Below are positions 61,401 to 64,000 of a DNA stretch of 64,000 nucleotides, one piece after another (position 1 is the stretch's first letter; every line of letters begins with the position of its first letter). The notes under the pieces were generated by a model. That model was not told where the DNA came from. It ran no database searches and saw only the letters and a program-made list of their open reading frames with translations. The position numbers and the translations under genes are program-made. The stretch is from the NCBI RefSeq assembly GCF_017309075.1, contig NZ_JAEMGS010000013.1, forward strand, positions 1 through 64,000, in the 5' to 3' direction. This DNA comes from Motiliproteus sp. SC1-56 (GTDB lineage Bacteria > Pseudomonadota > Gammaproteobacteria > Pseudomonadales > Balneatricaceae).

Positions 61401-63079
61401 GCGTGGTTCAGGGTCGAGCCCTGGTTCAGCTGCAGGTTGTTGAAGCGCAGCCCCACGGTCTGGTTGCCGCTGCTGTTGGCGTCGTCGACCACCAGCTCCA
61501 GGTCGGTGCTGTCGAGGTGCACCGATCCGCTGCTGTACTGCTCGGCGTCGTCGCTGCTGGCGGTAATAATCTTGGCGTACTCCCGGGTGTAGCAGCCGGG
61601 GGCGGACTCGTCGAAGGTGTAGGTAAGGTCGAGCCTGGGCGCGAGGCTGGGGTTGGCCTCGTAGGCCTTGGCGGTGCGCAGCCCCGTACCCTGGACGAAG
61701 AAGGAGATGCTGTTGCCGCCGCACCAGTCACTGTGATTCACCACCGTCTGCACCAGACTGGCGATGGAGCCGGCGTCGCCGCTGGAGAAAGTATATTCGG
61801 TTCCCTCGGTCCAGCTCGGGACCGTGTTTTCAACCATGCCCACGCCCACCGAGTCGGTGGCGGTGCGGCTGCTGATGTCGAATTCGGTACCGGTGAAGGG
61901 CTCGCTGTGGCCGGCATACTCGGCCAGGAAAATCAGGTCTGTCGGGCCGCTGGTGTCGCCGTTGGCGGTGAAGGTCAGCTCGGCGGAGGTGATAGTGGCC
62001 CCCTGGGGCACGTTGATCTCGTTGAAGCGCAGCGCGGTCAGCTGGGGACCGGAGGTTTCGGAAGCCTCGTAGGTAACGTGCAGGATGGCGGCAGCATCGG
62101 ATTCCCCGTCCACGGTTTCCACCTCCCGGTAACCGCTGCCGCTCTCGTGCTCGATGATAAAGGCCATGTGATTGTTGGCGGCCCAGCCGGTGCGGTCCAC
62201 CACTTCCTGCACCACGGCGCTGATATCGCTTGTGAACAAAGACTGGTTGGGACCGGGATCGTCGACATTGGCCCAGAGTGCGCTGGCCGCGGTCTTGCTG
62301 CGCCCGGAAATGTTGCCATTCTGGCTGTCCAGGAAGAAGCTGGCGCTGTCGACGTCCTCGCCGTAAATCCGGAAAGAGACGTCGCCGGTACGCTTACTGT
62401 CGATTTCGAATTCAATGTTGGCGGAGGTGATGGTCGCGCCCTGGGGAATGTTGACGTTCTGAAAACGCAGGCCGATGATCTGCTCGTGACGGCCGTCCTC
62501 GTGGGCCAGCTCCAGGTCCGAGCTGGTGCGGTTGACCGCGCCCGAGGCGACGTTCTCTTCGGCGTCGTCCTTATAGAAGCTGACCTGCACGTCGACGGAG
62601 CCGGCGGCAGTGGGCGGTACTTCGGTCATCTCCAGTGCGGTGGAGTTAAGGCGCATGATGCCGAGGGCTGACTGCTCGGCGTCGTCCTCGGAGACTTCGA
62701 TGGTGCGGTTGACGCTGCCGGTCAACACCTGGCCGGCGCTCGGGGTGCCGCTCAGGGTGCCGTTGATATCGCGGATCGGGTAGAGCACGGGGCCGCCCGG
62801 GTCGCTGAAACGCATGAGGCCGACGTTGATGTCCTGGGCCGCGTTGAGAATATTGTTGAGGGCCCTCTTCATCCGGTCGAGGCGGGTGGTGTCGCCCCCG
62901 TCGGTCAGCATCATGGAGCTGGAGGTGTCCAGTACGAAAAGCACGTTGGGCTGCACGGTCACCGTGGAGGAACCACCGAAGTAGATCTCGGTATCGTCCG
63001 CCCAGGCGGGCGTGCAGACCATCCAGGTGCTCAGGAAACTACCCAGCAACACACGGGCGTGTTTGTAGATCCCGTTCAT
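58424..63079 (-). CDS. pilY1: PilY1-type pilus tip adhesin with inserted beta-domain repeats
   Basis: A 1551-residue secreted protein. The ATG at 63079 has AGGGGAG 7 nt upstream; an ATG at 63103 overlapping pilX is an alternative. The signal peptide ends near TPAWA. A von Willebrand A-like region starts with NVLFVLDTSSSMML (MIDAS) and resumes with NYIVLLSDGLPNSN about 740 residues later. Between them are about three ~170-residue beta-rich repeats sharing LRFxNxxxxQGxTxxxAxxxF and GWAxxNxxxFII-type motifs. The C-terminal ~550 residues are the PilC/PilY1 beta-propeller with calcium loops DANMDGDLKDADDF and DMNQDGRADQLYVGD. PilY1 promotes pilus extension, adhesion and surface sensing. It is longer than the ~1160-residue P. 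aeruginosa protein. Confidence 0.93.
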   Translation of the reverse strand: MNGIYKHARVLLGSFLSTWMVCTPAWADDTEIYFGGSSTVTVQPNVLFVLDTSSSMMLTDGGDTTRLDRMKRALNNILNAAQDINVGLMRFSDPGGPVLYPIRDINGTLSGTPSAGQVLTGSVNRTIEVSEDDAEQSALGIMRLNSTALEMTEVPPTAAGSVDVQVSFYKDDAEENVASGAVNRTSSDLELAHEDGRHEQIIGLRFQNVNIPQGATITSANIEFEIDSKRTGDVSFRIYGEDVDSASFFLDSQNGNISGRSKTAASALWANVDDPGPNQSLFTSDISAVVQEVVDRTGWAANNHMAFIIEHESGSGYREVETVDGESDAAAILHVTYEASETSGPQLTALRFNEINVPQGATITSAELTFTANGDTSGPTDLIFLAEYAGHSEPFTGTEFDISSRTATDSVGVGMVENTVPSWTEGTEYTFSSGDAGSIASLVQTVVNHSDWCGGNSISFFVQGTGLRTAKAYEANPSLAPRLDLTYTFDESAPGCYTREYAKIITASSDDAEQYSSGSVHLDSTDLELVVDDANSSGNQTVGLRFNNLQLNQGSTLNHAYLEFAVDEVDPAASTSLVIHAEDTDNSTTFTTAAGDISTRPKTSASVTWEINDQWPSEHDIKRSPNIAPLLNEVLQRAGWAGGNSISFIISGNGNRIVESYDGSTLAPRLVYYAKDSDVTASTNTVRDDLKQMVNGIQYKPGTPLTDALYEAARYFRGEGVDYGLKRGGDSTTRREYTRISHIDSHTGTIETLDRSGSCTGDNLDSSACADEHWDGTPTYITPVTESCQPNYIVLLSDGLPNSNSSADKIQNMTGLSSCAESGAKACTRELVDYLNNADQLTSLANNQTVQTYTIGFNFSDPWLANLAYEGDGAFYEAESAADLTSVFDSIVRSIKAVNTTFVEPSVTINQFNRFAHRDDVYFSLFKPQETAKWYGNLKRYQLKGSPATLYDNRNPQQPAIDPLTGFFSQDSKSFWSADEDGNQVEKGGAASRLPLVRNVFTNASGAALSVSENRVHESNPLITKELLDIVGKTDAYRHDLLQWARGLDENDALRYELGDPLHSRPELVTYDGNSTVLESTIFFGTNEGYLHAVDINTGIEQFAFIPKELLANLNTYFVNASVDPRPYGLDGGITIWQKDANMDGDLKDADDFARLYIGMRRGGRNYYALDVTDVDNPQVLWQINGGSGDFAHLGQTWSKPVKSKVMFNGVVYDVLIFGGGYDPNQDNASQRTVDSMGNAIYMVDATNGNLLWSAGGDLGHDLTVSGMDYSIPSTVQVLDMNQDGRADQLYVGDMGGQIWRFDIDNTATQLQHFANATRIADLAGTDAANNRRFYYAPDLALAVEGKDRYLSLAIGSGYRAHPLNMAIEDRFYMIKLFDTYDEPSSWTTLTEADLYDATDNHIMQGDANQQNEAEVALSNSHTNRKQGWYLRMENTGEKVLSSSTTIQNQIVFTTYEPSTPETGSCNPARGTSRAYLVSLFDATPMRDINNDASTTKDDRVIQLQIGSIPATPTVIDTLESKPTVWVGPERLDQVDTNVESVRTYWIEVNQ

Positions 63080-63099
63080 GACATCTCTCCCCTTGCTGT

Positions 63100-63570
63100 T
63101 CATCCGTCGGATGAGCCGACAAAGCTCACCCGGTAAAATCCCTGGCGGATTTCGGTCGTGGCGTTCATCGAGTCCATGCTGCCGATGGCGTGGATCTCGT
63201 ACATGTAGGTCGAGGCGCTGCCGATGGAGTTGCCCGGGGCAATGCCCTCGCCCTTGAATTCGATCTGGGCGGACGCGGTGACGCCGCTGTCGCCGATGGG
63301 GACGCTCTGCTGCGACGAGGTGGCGGTGGAGACATCGTCAATCGCTTCGAACATGAGGTTGTCATTGTTGATCGCGACCTCGACCGCGCTTTCCGCCGCC
63401 TGGAAGGTACGGTTGTAGGTCTGGGCATTGGCCGCCATCTTCTCCTCAAAGGTGGAGGTGCGGGTGGCGGTGGCGGCGATGAGGGTGACCATCAGAATCA
63501 CCAGCAGGCAGACCACCAGTACCATGCCCCGTTCTCGGCCGTAAGCGGCATTTTTTTCGGGCATTCTCAT
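63100..63570 (-). CDS. pilX: Type IV pilus minor pilin PilX
   Basis: A 156-residue protein with the PilX-type N-terminus RERGMVLVVCLLVILMVTLI, helix ATATRTSTFEEKMAANAQTY and the following TFQAAESAVEVAI. It overlaps pilW upstream and pilY1's first in-frame ATG downstream by 4 bp each. It acts in the minor-pilin priming complex with PilW, PilV and PilY1. Confidence 0.92.
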   Translation of the reverse strand: MRMPEKNAAYGRERGMVLVVCLLVILMVTLIAATATRTSTFEEKMAANAQTYNRTFQAAESAVEVAINNDNLMFEAIDDVSTATSSQQSVPIGDSGVTASAQIEFKGEGIAPGNSIGSASTYMYEIHAIGSMDSMNATTEIRQGFYRVSFVGSSDG

Positions 63571-64000
63571 CGGTCCAGGTTCCTCAGGTAAAGGGTGCTG
63601 GTAAAGACCTGTCGCAGGCGCCGGTCGCCGGGGTGGGTGGCCTCCGGGGTGGTGGCGCCGGCAGGCTCGACCAGGGCGCCGGGGAGCTGGTAGCTACGGC
63701 TGTCGTCCTCCTTGAGCACCGGCTCGCTGCTGCTGACCAGCACCGCCAGGCGGATCGCCTCCACGCTGGCAAAATCCAGATTGCCATCGTCAGCGGGGAC
63801 GAAGCGCAGGTTCTTGTTCACCCGCTGGCCATAGGTGACCTGCAGGGACTCTACCCCTTCCACCAGCTCCTCTTCCTTGCCGGTCACGTTGCCGGAGCCA
63901 TCGTGGAAGGTAGCGTCGAACTGGTAGAGGGCGTAGATGTCATCGCCTTGGGAGTTGTTGCGCCCGGTGTCGCGCACGTAATAGGCGAGGGCCTTGTACG
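63567..64000 (-). CDS. pilW: Minor pilin PilW, C-terminal part (cut by window edge)
   Basis: The last ~144 codons of a PilW-like protein; the frame is open to the window end. Recognisable segments are ALAYYVRDTGRNN, DDIYALYQFDATFHDGSGNV, LVEGVESLQVTYGQRVNKNL and VEAIRLAVLVSSSEP, ending RQVFTSTLYLRNLDR, the usual PilW C-terminus. It overlaps pilX by 4 bp. Confidence 0.88.
   Translation of the reverse strand, partial: YKALAYYVRDTGRNNSQGDDIYALYQFDATFHDGSGNVTGKEEELVEGVESLQVTYGQRVNKNLRFVPADDGNLDFASVEAIRLAVLVSSSEPVLKEDDSRSYQLPGALVEPAGATTPEATHPGDRRLRQVFTSTLYLRNLDR

Overview
The window is chromosomal DNA of a GC-rich gammaproteobacterium. The S1 protein N-terminus, the MksFEB condensin, the class II DAHP synthase, YqcC, MetR, the DUF3549 protein and the PilW-X-Y1-E cluster all point to the Pseudomonadales/Oceanospirillales side of the class, probably an aquatic or marine lineage. 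That placement comes from recognised protein families, not from a tree. Most of the window is dense, ordinary core genome. The exceptions are an AT-rich stretch at about 40.0-42.5 kb and the hairpin-rich DNA beside it.

Layout. 0-3 kb (minus): a P-loop NTPase, a fused ABC exporter and the start of a third gene, apparently one operon. 3.1-5.3 kb (plus): a NarX/NarL-type two-component pair, ending at a bidirectional terminator shared with rpsA. 5.3-10.3 kb (minus): rpsA, a coiled-coil membrane protein and the Prc tail-specific protease. 10.4-12.3 kb (plus): an FKBP lipoprotein coupled to an M18 aminopeptidase. 12.3-20.7 kb (mostly minus): a small lipoprotein, a heme-binding beta-barrel protein, an NCS2-like permease, an HDOD-histidine kinase with a REC-PAS-GGDEF-EAL partner, and yaiI. 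20.9-27.4 kb: srmB, ppiC, an orphan malE, glnK-amtB behind a sigma-54 promoter, and a DsbA-like protein. 27.5-27.7 kb: two tandem tRNA-Asn genes. 27.9-33.9 kb: xni, a HAD hydrolase, a membrane-anchored protein, a fusion of a Clp1/Grc3-type polynucleotide kinase with an RNase Z domain, a small unknown protein and a DUF808 protein.

34.1-44.1 kb is the accessory/defence region. It holds the kleisin/accessory/SMC trio mksF-mksE-mksB (JetABC-like) with no adjacent JetD/MksG nuclease. Facing it is a probable two-gene module: a SLATT two-TM effector-like protein and a single polypeptide joining a SIR2 domain to a Ser/Thr protein kinase. Near-identical 25-bp direct repeats bracket the module, and several hundred bases of hairpin-rich non-coding DNA lie beside it.

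44-64 kb: a diiron protein and its TetR regulator, each behind the same palindromic operator; a lipoprotein with an internal duplication; a 17-bp tandem repeat; a DUF3549 protein; a GIY-YIG protein; a DUF1538-DUF1538-PII-like-CBS operon that looks like a nucleotide-sensed transport system; yqcC and class II DAHP synthase; metR; argF and argD with unusual leader hairpins; grxD; a 2-Cys peroxiredoxin; and the minor-pilin/adhesin cluster pilW(partial)-pilX-pilY1-pilE. The PilY1 is enlarged by beta-domain repeats inserted in its von Willebrand A region.

The best candidates for undescribed biology are the SLATT/SIR2-kinase module, the kinase-RNase Z fusion and the DUF1538/PII-like/CBS operon.
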